From positions 571,729-635,728 of the forward strand of contig SJOL01007044.1 of assembly GCA_004794785.1 (NCBI GenBank): DNA of 64,000 nt, in the 5' to 3' direction. Position numbers and translations under genes: made by a program. Origin of the DNA: Opisthorchis felineus (lineage: Eukaryota > Platyhelminthes > Trematoda > Opisthorchiida > Opisthorchiidae). Within the stretch, counting starts at the first letter, position 1. The number at the start of each line of letters is the position of its first letter. This document shows, piece after piece, positions 13,301 through 27,290 of this stretch. A model generated the notes under the pieces. It saw only the letters and a list, made by a program, of their open reading frames with translations. It did not search any database and was not told where the DNA came from.

Positions 13301-16300
13301 CTTATCTTAAACTGCCGACAGCCAGGACAGTCACAAACAACATGTAAAATAACTCCATCCGGCTGTGGCTTTACTGCAGTAAAATCGGTTCAAATGCATT
13401 TGTTTTCTTTCATCTATACTGTTTCAAGCTTTGCGGGAAAATACTCTCAACTGTATGTCCAAAGCTTGTATTCCGGTATGGACGGCGCAGGTCCCTGAAG
13501 GAGGAAAGCACTGTACAAGGTAGTAAAAGTCGTCTCGAAAATTCAACTAGAATGTGTTTATTCTTGAGAATCTGTTTGATTCACAGCGTTACTTACAGTT
13601 TGAAGTTGTTGGTTGACTATATCACGGCGTATTTTTCTACGTTTAGTATTCCAGGAATCAAATCCTGGCCTATAACATTGTTCCTAGCTAGGTCATCTTT
13701 GTCACGCAACAATACTATTAATCAGAAGTGGAAACAAAGCAGTATGTTTGATTTTATTGTCAGAGTATTTACTTTTATTCCAGATTCATATTAATTGTGA
13801 GGCAAGGGTTCTTACAAACAGCTGTAGAAGCGAAACGACACATCCGCAGACAAATCAGTACAGTGTGTATACTTGCGTTGTTTTCTTCGACAACGCTTCC
13901 GAGTATATTTTGTTTCACTCAGCCAGAGCGTGCTCATCTACGGTGACTAGGTAGAAAATGTCGTAACGTCGTAGTAATTATAAAGTATATCGGTTCCTTT
14001 GTTGAGACTTCGGGGATTCTGTATAAAAACGTACATAAGAAACTAAACAAGATGATCGGAGAAAGCGTTTGTTCCCAAATGTTAGGATATATACCGTACT
14101 TCCTTTGGACAGAGACCATTCTCCTAGAAACGCTAAAACAGCTTTCGTGCTCACCACAAACTTATGCCTGTCTCAGTCAAAACTACCGGTTCAACAATAT
14201 ATGGACGAATCGCTATTGCTCCAATACAGTCGTTCTGATTTTTTTCTCTAGCTAGGTCCCCGGAAATACACGACTGTTTTAGGGTGGAAAAATAAGGACG
14301 TTATTGCTGTTATCAGTTGCGCGCGTCACGATATTTCCACTCTCTCGTAACAACCGGTATCTCCCCATAGTACACATGGCTATGTTGAACTAAAAAGAAA
14401 GATTAACAAAATTTCATGTCTCTTTAGGCATCTCTTGTCCAGCGGTTGGTGTTTATTAGTCAAAATTCGAAGAACTTTTATTTTTGCAGGTTAATCTCAC
14501 ACTTTCATATTTCATACCGCACTGGATATCCAGTTTGTGCCTGCACTTTGTTTTCACATGTAGGGAAAAATCGGAATCCGGTCTTACATATATATCTGGT
14601 AGACAACTTTGCTAGCGCAGAATGAGATCTTGGGTGCGAACATGAAATTTTGGTTGCCAGGACTTTTGCTTTGGGTATAAAATTTAAGATATCATTTAAA
14701 TAGGTCGTTTTTACCGATTTCCTACAAACACATTTGAAGGGGTTCTCAGTCATATGAACAGTATTTGAAGCCTACCTTCGATATCAGGTGAGCTGTAGTC
14801 AGGTGTAAATCCAAACGGAAGTGATTGCGTGCAGAGGGTGCGTGTTAACTCTACGATGAATTATTTACTAATACTAGTCTGCTAACTATAGTGTTAGATT
14901 GTGTTGCTGTACCTCACTCTCCAGCTTCGGCAGTTTTAATACACGATTCCATCGTGTTCAGAAATGTTACATTTTGGGCAACTCATTAAGCTAAATAACG
15001 TCATAAAGGCTGGTTGCGTGAATGGATGTTACAGTAGGGTTAGACACGTCAGGTGTGTTTTCTGATACTCCAGAATTCGAACCATTCAAATATGAGATGT
15101 TTTCACGCTGATTTTTTCTCTCGGGAAGTGAATTTATTTCTGGAACAAATATTTTCCTGCATGGATATTGGGATTTCTTCTTAATGAATGGAGGTTGAAC
15201 TCGAGAAGAAAGCCGGTGGGATAGACAGATAATAGCACTAAAACCGTGGTTCTGATGGACACAGCGACGGTGGAAAACCAAAAGCTAATCCGCCGAACTT
15301 TGCACGGAATACCACTCGGTCGCTACATCACCAAGAGCGTTTTAGACATTAGAAATAAGGTTGCTGGCAACAACCGTTTTTGTGAGTTTGGCAACCAAAA
15401 CGCAAAATATCTCTGTGCACGTGGCGTCTATAGGAATTTATTGGGATGCAGAAACTCAATGAGATCTTCATTCATACAGCCCTGAGGTAGGCCAGAAAGA
15501 TAATTCTATGTGTGTTTCGGCTTGTCGCAGACAGACAAAAGCTGGGACAAATTCCCCTCTCCAACTGTAATTATATCAACTCTGGCTTCCACTGAACAAA
15601 GCTGTGTTTGGACACATCCGTTGTTTTCACCCATACTTTCGGCAAATTGATGTGGAATAGAGGAAAGTACTAGTCCAAATCATCAACCCACCTTTTTCGT
15701 CAGTCAACTTGTGCAATTAAATTACTTGCAGTTCTAGTTGTGTTTGTTATTTTTGATGACCCTACTCCCCTAACACGTATCACAGTGATTAGGGATGTGT
15801 CATAAAGTGTAGAGCTTTAGATGACGGGATGTGGAAAGTAAACAAAATAGGCAGCTTAGTGTGCTTGCACGGTATCTCACCACCATAAATCGTCTGCGGG
15901 CTATACTGTCATGATGTACTCTAAACCTTCTGAATGAGGTGTCACATATTCCTCGCATCTCCTAGCAATGCTTCAGTTTAACTTAATGTCAGTGACTAAT
16001 GAAGGCATTTTCCAATGCCTTGTGCCCACGGCCTCGACTACCTAATAGTTTTCCCTTCTGCTGCCGTGAAAAAGTGAAACAAACTAAGCTGGACAATGTG
16101 GACTCGTTCGACTCAAAGTAAAAATGAATCGTTCTGTTTACCGAGAATTTCTTTGATGTGAATGTTGTTCGTCAAGTGGAAGAGCAGCACAGCTCTCAAG
16201 CCGCAAGTTTGAAGAAGCTTATTTTGGCAGAGATCCACGTCTAAACCAGTCCGTTCATAATTTGGAGAGTCCGAGGACAACTTTCTGTTGCACTGGTAAA

Positions 16301-18845
16301 AGGCAGTCGAATTTTGTCCAGTAGCTATCTCCTTTATGAATTGTGTTCATTTCGATTACCAACCACGTGCAATTTTACTCAGGGTCAAAACCTTTCCAAT
16401 GTCTAAAGGTGGTCATCATGTTATTCCTCACTAATATTTGGACAACAAACATCGTCTTTACCTGAGTAAGAAAAGTTGCTGTAGCTACTTGTCGCTAATT
16501 AAAGATTGATCCAAACTGCATCCCGACTGTAACCGAAGGACGTCGAGTCTCGGTCATTTTTCATGCTGAAATCAACCAACCTAAGACTTCGCACTACTGC
16601 ATTTTACCCTATCTTCCTCCAAGTGCACGCAGAAAACGACCTGACCTCCTTTATCGGAAGTCCCAATGACTACAGCTCACGTAATTACACATGCCTCCCA
16701 GAATTAGCACGGGACATGACACATGCCATATGCACCAGAAACTGGATTGTAACCCAGCTTTCGATTAACGCCTTCTTGACAATGCACAGAAGCTTGTGCG
16801 CAACATTCTTTCAGCATGAGACGGCAGTCTGGCTAAGGCTTCATGGCCCATCTCCAACTACTCGTGCTTTACAGCCCAGTGTTGGCAAATATCTAGTGCT
16901 GTTCGTTTATTCATTTACTCAAGTCCCATTTTCACATGAGTAGTCGACCAGTTTGTTTATCCTTGAGGAAGATTTTTGTCAACTGGGCCGAGAGCACCTC
17001 CAAAGCAGTTCACGGCATGATTTTCCTCCAGTTATTCCGCTTTTCTGAGTGTGTTAACCGAATTCATACCAGGGAGTAAGCCAAGGCTAGATGTCACGCA
17101 AAATAGCTGTTCTGTTTGCAAAACTAGCCACAAATGTCATGGTACATGAGGATCGTCAATAGAAAGTCACTAGGGGGTAGCTGAACTGGTCAATATGAAC
17201 TCAGCACAGATGAATACAGAGAAGAGTGGTTGATTTGATTTTAGCATCTCACACGGGTGTGTACGTATCGAACCTACCGGTGTTGTTGTACTAGTCTCCA
17301 GCGGGAGATAAAGCAGCCACCTACCACTCCCATTCAGCCAAATGGATATAGGACTCCAAGAAAATTTAAGACTGGTTCAAGATTTACTAAGATGAAGTAG
17401 ATGGTTACAAATGTTACACAGCCATCCTAGGTTCAACCATATTTACCGGCCACCTGAAACAATTTTTGTGCATAGGCAACAAGTATAACTGGAAGAGGGG
17501 GGTATGTAACTCACGACCGTAATATTTGATATGAGGTCACAAAAACGGAGAAACAGTTGCACAGTCCAATTTGAGGTTCGAGCACAGGTTAACTCTAAAT
17601 TTGAGATGACACAACTTGGAACTGGTTCAGCTGAAGGATGTGTTTCTTCTCTGACGAGCTAAGCTCGCGCATCGGTATTATTTATGGAGTGACCAAGTCC
17701 TTAATGCAGCTGCGCGCAATCTGAAGCTATTCTCTCGCGCTATTGAACGGCAGTAGCCATTGTCGTTAGAAGTGCAGTTCAACTTTATTGAACGTGACGC
17801 TTAACAATGCTGTGTAAAATTGGAACACAGTTCCTAGACGTCGTACCTATGTAAATCTATTTTAATTTGTTTAGTTATATTGAGGTAGCTTTTGAGTAAC
17901 TGCACAATATGGCTGCAAGCTTCTTATCAGAAACCATCACCATGTTTTATGGCTAAGTGAACCACATGCACTAGGAAAATCAGTCAATAGAATGAAAAAT
18001 GTTTTCTTATCTATTTGTAACCTAAACAATCAACACCTTCTTGGCTACCTGGATCCGCAAGTCATGGGGAGAATCCGCTTGCCCTAATTAGTAAGAAGAT
18101 TAACGTAAACCTGTATGACTTGTAAAATGTTATCGGTATACCTCTCCCTTTTATGCTAAAACGTCCTCTTTTGAGTACATTAGTCACCCCTTCAGCCCGA
18201 CAAGGAACCCTATTTGGAATCGTTTGATTTCTCTGTTTGCTGTTGGGAGACCTTTAGAATGAATGGATTTTTTAGATTAGTCGGACTATCAGTTAAGTGG
18301 TATCTTTAACAGTCTACGATAAGTGACCGCTTCTTGTCACTGAATGACCATTTATTCCTTTATCCTGTCCAGTAGCTCTAATCTTATTTTCAAGGGCTCG
18401 AAACTGAGTAGACTAGACCGTGCGAATATCTTCAGTAACAAAATTTACGTGAAGCAGGCGAGGAATTTAAAATATTTGCTACAAAATGTACACAGGCAGT
18501 CGATCATTGATGTATGTATGGAACGGATTAAACAACTCTCTGAATGTTTCTTAAGTGACGGTCACTTCGGGGGGTGGGTGCTTTTAAACTTTTATCCTTG
18601 ATGCCAGTCACAGCAGCCGAAATAAGCATTAATTAATTCCTGTCCTTTTAGGTCTTATCACTGCCGGATAACAAAGCCGAACAGCGGGATTACCTAGCAT
18701 GGTACACTAATTCTGTTCTTCATCTAGAGCTAAACGTCCATAGTTGATTGGGGCTCCTGAAACATACTGGTATGGGTAAGCATATTCGTGCTCTTTAAAT
18801 GAGAACGGAGAACGATGCTGCTCGCGGAATAAAGTCACCCACCGG

Positions 18846-18846
<1 letters not shown>

Positions 18847-18881
<35 letters not shown>
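18847..18881. repeat. (TA)n microsatellite
   Basis: About 17 tandem TA units, the longest pure dinucleotide run in the window. Confidence 0.95.
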
Positions 18882-18884
<3 letters not shown>

Positions 18885-21552
18885 AAGACTAAGCGTTCAG
18901 AACGTTTCCCTTTGTGGGACAACTGTGCCTGAAAGTAGGCTTCCGACTATGTCTTGATTTGTAACAATAGGTTGCTGGAAGACCTCACCGAAAAAACGTG
19001 CAAGCTATCACGAATACAGGATATATCTTTTTTAGAGACTTTTTGGCATTTCTGTAAAAACACTTTAATACAACCTTGATTTCAGTGCTTGGATCCGCTA
19101 CCCCATCTGCATCGACAACCAGCCTTCAATTAGAACTTCCATCAACGACTTAATGTAGCTAATCCGTATCGAATAAGCGAGTAATTTTCACAAAAGTCAG
19201 TCTAGTGCGTCTGTCATTCACTAATAAATAAAAATCAGCTGATTTCTTCCGGCTTGTAAATGGAAAATACCGCTTACTTTCATTCGGTTCAAAAAAGACC
19301 TATTAACCAAGCGTTCGAGCTATTCAATTCATCTGTCCTTCCACAGTAAAATCCTTGTCCTATGGGACTGGAAACAAACATCCTTTTTCGAAATGGCAAG
19401 CAATACGCACTGCCTGACATTTGCGAAGATCATATTACCTGCGAACTGGAGAGTTCACAACAAACGATTCCTAATTGTTGGACAGAAAATTTTATTTCTC
19501 TCCGTCGAAACCGCTCTTGTTCGACAGCCGTTCCGGAAGAGATTAATGAAGATATTGATGAAAAAGCCTGTTGTAGCACTTGGTTTCCAAACACCCCATG
19601 TGAACAAAACCAGTTCACATTGGCGTGAATGTTACTGTCAAAAACCTGTAATTGACGAGCAAACCTTGCACAGCACTAAGCGGCTCTCTAGGAATGGGGA
19701 CAGAAGTTAACGTATCAGTCCTTGATTAACCAGTAATTATCAGCCTGGGCGAAAATGAACAATATATTTTCCAAAGACAATTTCAGATGTCAAGTACAAT
19801 TACCTGTCCGATTTTCACATCTACACATTTTCAAAGCGGCTGTTTTGGATGTTCGTATTAAACTTGGATACAGTAGAAAATAGTGATGGATGCTCCTCAC
19901 CTCCCATATATTTTGCCCTTTGCGACATAGCCTCACACATACTAGAGACCCGGTGGTTTCAAAAGTCCAACGAAAAGTTCAAGTTCGGTCACAATCCAAG
20001 CTAGATAACATCTGTTACATCGTCCGACACTGGTGGATCTGAGAAACCTAAAACGCTGTCCGACTAAGGTTTATGCAAGAAAAGCATGGTTGTTGGCTAG
20101 TTCTATGAAAAAATTCAACGGAATTTCATTAGAAATTTTTCGCTTATCTACTTAATTTTACCTACAGATATAGGCACACAACAATTTCACCAAATATCTT
20201 GGAATGGACACTGATAAAGCTATGCCAAAACAGCTGCAGAAATTTGATACTGATAGTTCAATGAGCGCAAGGATAAAATGAGTGCAAATTAGCGCACTAG
20301 ACAAGCGAAAGAATCAACATATAAATGCACATCATTCGGATGGACTCTGTTAATGCGAGTTTGTGCAATTCGCCTGGTTCGTAGAGATAAAGGCTAGAAA
20401 AAACTATTCAGTATCCCCACTGGAAAGCTTGTTCTAGCTATAGCAATCAAGATGTAAACTGCAAGGTTTTTGAATTGATAGATGGTGTTGCCTGCTCCGG
20501 AACTGGTTTAACTCTGACACAACAAAATATATGAGGCAAGAACACAAGCAAGCAAGAAAACGACACGGTGGCGTGCTATGGAAGCACTAATAACTATACC
20601 ATCCATTTAGATTTCGTCTTTAGCGTAGTCTGACGAAAAGGGGGGAAAGACTAAAAGCCGCAGGCGCCTGATAGTCATACCATGTTTTTCTACTTTAAAA
20701 AACGATCAGAGCAACTACGTTAGTTTCCTAGACCTTAAAATATCACCCCAAACTCTTAGTTCTTGGGCCTCGTATTTATTGTACCAAAACAGGCATGCGA
20801 CCAATTATGTAACGCCCCCTGATGAATTCTCATCAGAATAAAAAGGCAACATTTTTGGGGCAGCCTGCATTCTGCTACAGTGCTAAGATCAATTCTTTCA
20901 CAAATCTACAGAAAGCTAGATAGTTGTAGACTGTATATTTTCTGGAGTTCTCCACTAAGGAGAAGACGTAGATTACACTTACAGCATAACCCGTATCAGA
21001 AAAGAAAGCTGTGGATAAGTCCGTCGATTTTTGATGGTTCAACTCTTCTTTCACTATTCCAGCTAGTAGCAGAAACATAAATAATTGCATCCTCACGGAC
21101 CATAGTTGAAGAACTGACAGGCCTGTAACTTAAGAAAAATTCCCCGAATAAAAGTAGATTTTGAAACCTCCAAAATTTTTTAAAATAGGACTACACATTG
21201 ATCCGTATGAAAAAAAAGTAAGGCATGCCAGTTGCAATCTGATTTGGTGGGAATAGATTGATTTATTATGTTGCCTTGATGGCTGAATAAACGTGATTTG
21301 GTCGCATCTTAATGACTGAAAAGTCTCTGCTAAATTCGTTATTATTAGATGAGACAAAAGCGCTTTGTTGTCACACCCCATTTCACGTGACAAATCTTCG
21401 TTTTTAATGCAAATGTTTGTTCAGCAGTGTTTTCTGTAAAGATATTGAGTTTCTAATTTATATGCTACTACGGGAGTACTTCAGCGGAATTCCCAAAGTA
21501 ACAACGTTTTCCTTAGTTGTTTATTAGTTCGGTGTGACACACTTCTGGCAAT

Positions 21553-21590
21553 GATATAATAATATATATAATAATATAATATAATAATAT
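21553..21590. repeat. AT-rich imperfect repeat (ATA/ATAAT)
   Basis: Short ATAATA and ATATA units alternate over about 38 bp. Confidence 0.85.
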
Positions 21591-24559
21591 GTTGGATTAC
21601 TAATTTGCTCGCTTTTTTTAGGTGTCACTGTCTAGGTGCATCCATGGTGAACCAGTAGGATAGTGGTAGAACTCTCGCCTCTCATGCCCGGTAACCGGCG
21701 CTCGGATGTGGTTACAGCCCAGGATAAACATTGTTGGTGGGCTCTCTAAAAGTAATTTGTGTCCAGTGATGCCACAAATTAGTATCTGCCATCCAGAGAA
21801 ACAATGCCAAAAGTTTCCAAGGGCTGCCAAAGGAAGAATGGTGTGGATATGAAAAATCATTTGAGAAAACCTTCCTCGCAGTGAACCCCGCTGTAACACT
21901 CATCTTGAAATTATTGAGGATATTGTAACATGGTAGAATATTTGACTTGATAATAATTTTACGCCAAAGTTGTCTTCAGGCATTAGCAACCCACTGCATT
22001 ATGTGGACTCACATTTCACCAATTTCCATATTTCTAGGTTGATTCTGTTTGAAGAAAACCATCTTTGTCTTCTTCATACTTAGTTTTCGTCTTCGTCAAG
22101 CCTCCACCACACTACGCACTGAGCAAAATAAGGGGGTGGGAACACCCCCTCTCCAAAAACTTTGTCTGCTTTCATGACTGGCAAAGTTTTCCGCTATTCT
22201 AAATCATACAGCAGCATTTATAACTCTTGGGTGAAAATGATCAAACTTTGAGCGCAAAACTCTTTAAGAACAGTACACTCTATTGGTCCTTGTTCTCTGC
22301 TTTATACCTAGCATTTGAATGCTGCATAAAAGCGACACTCGGATGGCAAATAGTCTTCGTCAGACCTAAACCAATACACTGCATAAGCGGAAAGCAAGAC
22401 ACGTCAGAAAACGTCGTCTCGTTCCACGTGAGATAGTGAGAACACTGGAGAAAAAGAACAAAAAGGCTATTTCACTCTGGCAAAACGAAGATACCAAAAA
22501 AAATTTTGAGTCAGTTGACACTATTTAAATAAGCAAGCTTCGAACGAAAATAAATTCTCTGATGCCATTTTGGATGCTTAAAACTTGGTTAAATAAACAT
22601 ATCTGGGAATCATGTCTGGGTAAGTGGGGATGAATTATCATCATTTGCAAAGGTACGCCAACGCATGCACCGCGCGTGACAACAAGTATACTATAAACGC
22701 TCAGTCCACCTTCTTTCAATCAGGTGCAAGGAAAAATCATTACCAGTTATCCCTCCACGCGCCCAATCAATAAGGGCACAGTGAGGCTAGCTAATTCTAG
22801 ACATGCTACTAAAATACCAGTTATCGGATGTTTGGGATGGAACAAAACCAAAAATGATCAAAATCAAGGTAAATTTTATGTACCCTTTTCCTGTCATTGC
22901 ACGGTAGAATTCTAGCTAACAGATAGTTCCTGAATTGGCGACTGAAACTAGTGTTGCAAAATATCGACACTGTGGCCTTGGAACTATTCAAACCCACAGC
23001 AGGGAGTCATTCTTCAATAGCAACCGTTTTGAGGACGATTTTGCCAACCACGTCCAACATACGCCCAGCGTAAAACAAGACAAAACTCAACCGAGTAGTT
23101 CGGTTAGGAAGTGTTCACATGCTTGCCACTAGGAAAAATGACGTACTGTGGATTGAGGTTTCCACCCACATGCAAGGAGAATCGCATGGATACCAAGCAC
23201 ATTTGGTATGCAACGGTGTCTGTGATGTAATCTTGAAACTATTTAGGCTGAATGACGACTAGTTCAAAAGCAACTCTTAGGTAGCTATGCACCCGATGTC
23301 CATCCAGGTTATGAAATCGATTTTATATATTTAGTTTTGATATATATTGCTAATATGATGGGGTAATCAAGAAACGATACAAGAGCAAGCAAGTAAGCAC
23401 AAGTGATGTCAATGACGCCACTCAAACAAATGATTAAAAAAACAGTGCGTGGACGCAAAGACCGAAACTTGTGCTTATAATTAGAGATACCAAGTACGAG
23501 TTGCACGATTCAGGTTTGTAGAAAAGCCCTATTGAAAAAGACTAAATATTCTTCTTGAAACTGTCACAGTGCTCTATTTCACCCTATATTGGTATACTGA
23601 TATCTTGTTGACGGTCTGACTAGGAATTGATAGCATGCTTTCCACAGAGACCGATGCTGTCACAAACGGTAAGCTGTTCGGCCACATTCAAGAAGGGCCA
23701 CGTCAGCGCCAGTCTAGAAGACGAGAAGATCCAATTCCGTTTATTACAGTCATTTAAATTCCGAGTTTCCAAGTTCTGGTAGCTATTTTGTACGATTATG
23801 ACATCAAAGTTTACTTTTGATAGCATCCTGTGCCGTAAAATATCACCGATGTGATTTTGAAGCTGCTCAAACCCATGACAGAAGTTGACTCAGCAGTGGC
23901 AGATATTTTCATGAGATAGTGCAAGATATTCCGGTTTACCGCCATTTTCCTATATCCAGCCTATGGTATGGCAGCGCTTATATAATAGTGAAGTTGGAGG
24001 GGGGTAGAGACTTTAAGTGGAAAATCCTGATGGCACTAAGGACATTAAAGCCACCCGGGAACTCACACAGTTGTCAGAAAGCAGCAAAAAAATTATTAAT
24101 GGAGTTGCACCGATAGGCTGGCATCCGAAGTGGCTGTGATGGTCAACCGTACATTGACTCACAGCAGCTAAACCAGAGGCTTTTTCCGCAGCACCGAGCG
24201 TGGTGTTATTTACACTTCACTGACAATGAGGTAAGGAGTCGTCAGACAGGCACAAAATGCCCGTTGGAAGCCACCAATCGGTCCCAACATGTTGCTGTAA
24301 CTTTTCAACTTTTCAACATCAGATATTTTTGGTCACTCGTCCATTCCCCCAATATAAGTGTTACACCACACTTCCCCCAGGTAAATTATCACAGTGAGGC
24401 CTTCTGGCGGATACCCATAAACGAGTGTCGTAGGTGAAAGTTGATAGTCACTCATACTGTCAACTCACAGTATGACAGCATGGTCATGCGTGTGATGACT
24501 AGAATTCGGAATAATAATATCTTCGACAGAAGTTGGTTAGAATTGGGAGAAACTTGCCC

Positions 24560-27290
24560 AGGCAAGTCATTGGTGTTTCCGCGGTGGTTCGGAGAGAGTG
24601 CACTTATGATGGGGGGTTCGATTGCACTCTGATATGTTCGTTCGCATGTTTCACACATACAGGTGGCTTTAATCAGATGACGCCGTCACGACTGTGTTGA
24701 AACACTCCACGCCTCAAGCTTCTTCAAGCTTATGCAGATGGCATTTCTTCAGGTTGTCTTGTCAAGCATCAGATGTCCCAAAGATCAAAAACTAAGATCA
24801 CAGTTTTTTTTAAAATTAACCTGAAGGCCAAATCAGTGGTGGAACTTCGGTCGTCCAAGGGCTTGATCTCTATTCTTCAAGTGACTGAAAATAAGCTGTT
24901 TCTGGATGCAGTTGTCGGCCACTAATTTTACGTAGTCTATGCAGTGTAGCTGGTTTTGCTTGATGGCGCGCTCGATTCCGTTGGTCTTGTTTCGTTTGAG
25001 GAATCCAAAACCTGGAATTCAATCTGATCACTCGATCCGAGTGATCCCCATCGGACATTGTAGGTGAAGTTTGTCAGACATTGCAATACGACTTTAGCAT
25101 AGTGGCTATATTTTGTCGTCTGCTGAAGACTTCCATAGCGTGATACACTGCAAACTTTGCGTCGTGGCACAACGTTCGCTTACTCCAGACGCGATTATGC
25201 TGCTGCCGAATGCAGCACGTTCATATAGTTCAAGACCCATTGTCATGTCCTTACACGGCGCTGCCGAGGTAACAGAATTCCTCACAAGCTAAGCAGTGGC
25301 TATTAATGTGAATGTAGGGTACCTGCTGTTTTCAAAAGAGTTTAATGTTTTGACCAAGATAAGCTAGCGAAACTAGTGCTGTGGTTAGTTGTTACATTCC
25401 ATGCCCAAATGTGAAAAGAAAGCAATGTCTTCCGCAGAAAGCCTGAGTCTTTGACTCATGCTGCGCCTCTTTTGGGCCTTGAGGCATTTCGAGTTAAGTA
25501 GATTACAGCCCGGACTGAGTCAACTACTTTCTTGAAGTATACGAGGAAAGCATATAGAGGTTGATTTGACTTCTAGCATTTTTCCTATAGCTGACGAGCT
25601 GCGAACTTACAGCTAATCTTGCTTCATTAGCTTCACATCCAAATCGTTCTTCAACAGTGTCCAGACTGCAGAGTAGGATGCGTGCCAATATTTTGCTTGC
25701 AGTTCAGGGAAGACTGATTCTTCGATAGTTATCCGTTTTTATGTACACTACCATCTACTTTAAACAAGGGTACGATTGTGGCGTCCGTTAACTCTTGTAA
25801 GACGTTTTCAGTCAGAGCAAATCAGGTGACAAGCTTCGCCCTCCAATACTGGTTCGCTCAGTTTGGGTATTCGGACAGGCATTACGTCTTCTCCGGTAGT
25901 TTTTTTTTTGCTTTACAGTTTAACTGTAGCTCTTCTGTGTTTAGCTTTTGTGGATGCGTTGTAAAGTTTCGTCTTTACAGGGGCTTGGTGCAACTCTGCG
26001 AGGTAGTCGACATCCACCTCAAATGGGTTGTTATATAGAGTGGAAAACTGGGTCTTTCAAGCACCAAATACCACTGCAAACTTACTGAGTGCTCAACAAT
26101 TTTGGGTGTCCTGGATATATTGGAGTAACCGCACCTTTCTTTCTTTCTATCTTTCAGCGACTCAAGGAATTCTGTGCTATACAATCATTTTGCATAAGAC
26201 GAGATATCTTTACCCTTTTTTAAACCATCACTCGCTCCACACTCTACACAGATAGTTTGAAATTCTATTTTCGATTTGAAAACCTTTTCCCATGCAAACG
26301 AATTTGATGCTTACTAGTCGCTGATAAGTGCGGCTTTCTCGTTGACAAAGTACAATACAAATAAAACCAATGATAGCGCCTTTCTTATTGGAAACCTATG
26401 GTCCTAATCGCAATAGTCCTTAAATGCTTCTTTGTCTTATTTCATTAATATCCTTATGTTTATGATGCAGTTGAACTAGATACATTGTGCGCTGTAGCCT
26501 CTTGGGGCTCCTGCAATGCTGACTGATCGAACAGCTGCCTGCTGCTGAGTCTGGTGCATAACGACCACATCCTATGACGCGGTTTCTCCAAGGTCCATCA
26601 CAGTCCGGATCCTACCGGTTCATACCACCATCGGCACTGCGCACCACCTTCCTTGGGATCCCTTTGTGGGACAATGCTATAATCTAGGGCACGTCTGTGT
26701 CCCATTCTTGGATACCCCAAGTAGCGACGAACGTCCCTCTCCCAGCATTGAACCGTGTATTAGTAGACGCCGACCACTTACGTTCATGGTACCACCCAAA
26801 GAGCGGCCCCATTATCCCTTTACGTGTAGGTTTTTCACCATCCATTCATACTTTGAGATCATCCATGGGAAACAGGCGATCAGTTGACCGAGTGGATGTG
26901 AAAATAATTGATACGTGCAATTTTTCGCTCATCCTTCTGGTGAGACATCGGTGGGACACACTGACTCATGTGGCGAAACTTCCCCATGAGGGTCAAATCC
27001 AGATATTCATCGCCCTAGGACTGTTACTGCTGATTTTCTACAATATTCTACCATTTATAAAATCGTCCACTGCAAATCCGAATTCACTTTTTGTAAAATA
27101 TCCTGTAAAGCGCGAAACTAGTGGGATATATGTCCAGATTACTGTAATTTTCCTTGATCGGTCAACCAATTTTTTCTGAAGGCGGCTATGTCGGTGCCGT
27201 CGCATTTCAGCTCTTTGGCAACAAGGAATGTACGCCATTTGGACCTGTCGCTTCCGTCCTCCTCTATAAAATCACCATCAAAAATCATTT
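24560..27290 (-). mobile_element. LINE family B remnant, endonuclease and reverse transcriptase regions, heavily decayed
   Basis: This is a long minus-strand LINE relic pieced together from frames that shift often. Its order fits an APE endonuclease plus reverse transcriptase protein. KWRTFLVAKELK and DGTDIAAFRKNWLTDQGKL at about 27255-27150 match the start of the endonuclease domain. FTKSEFGFAV near 27090 and LDYSIVPQRDPKE near 26680 match later endonuclease blocks. DATIVPLFK, NYRRISLP and TASKILARILL (25670-25780) are reverse transcriptase motifs. EEFCYLGSAV (about 25255-25285) and NRVWSKRT (about 25180) are from the thumb region. RPKF near 24840 and MCETCERTYQSAIE near 24620 are the C-terminal Cys-rich end. 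Stops and frameshifts occur throughout. The assignment depends on motif order, and the boundaries are approximate. Confidence 0.72.

Larger units (their letters stand above)
10396..24559. other. No gene recognised; AT-rich repeats only
   Basis: The longest frame is 126 codons at 16563-16943 and resembles nothing known to me. Two overlapping frames at 19362-19710 are both open and cannot both be real. A tRNA-like stretch at 21655-21720 is too degenerate to call. Confidence 0.5.

Noticed and set aside
19362..19710. Two overlapping plus-strand frames after a pyrimidine-rich CCACAG
   Set aside because: Both are open in different frames, neither has a recognisable motif, and one meets a stop directly after the acceptor.
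21655..21720. tRNA-like stretch with TAGTGGTAGAACTCTCGCC
   Set aside because: The head resembles a tRNA or family S SINE, but the B box is poor, the arms do not pair well and no hammerhead follows.
26549..27179. GC-rich plus-strand open frames of 113 and 160 codons
   Set aside because: They lie antisense over the endonuclease part of the family B LINE, two frames are open at once, and no good splice sites bound them.
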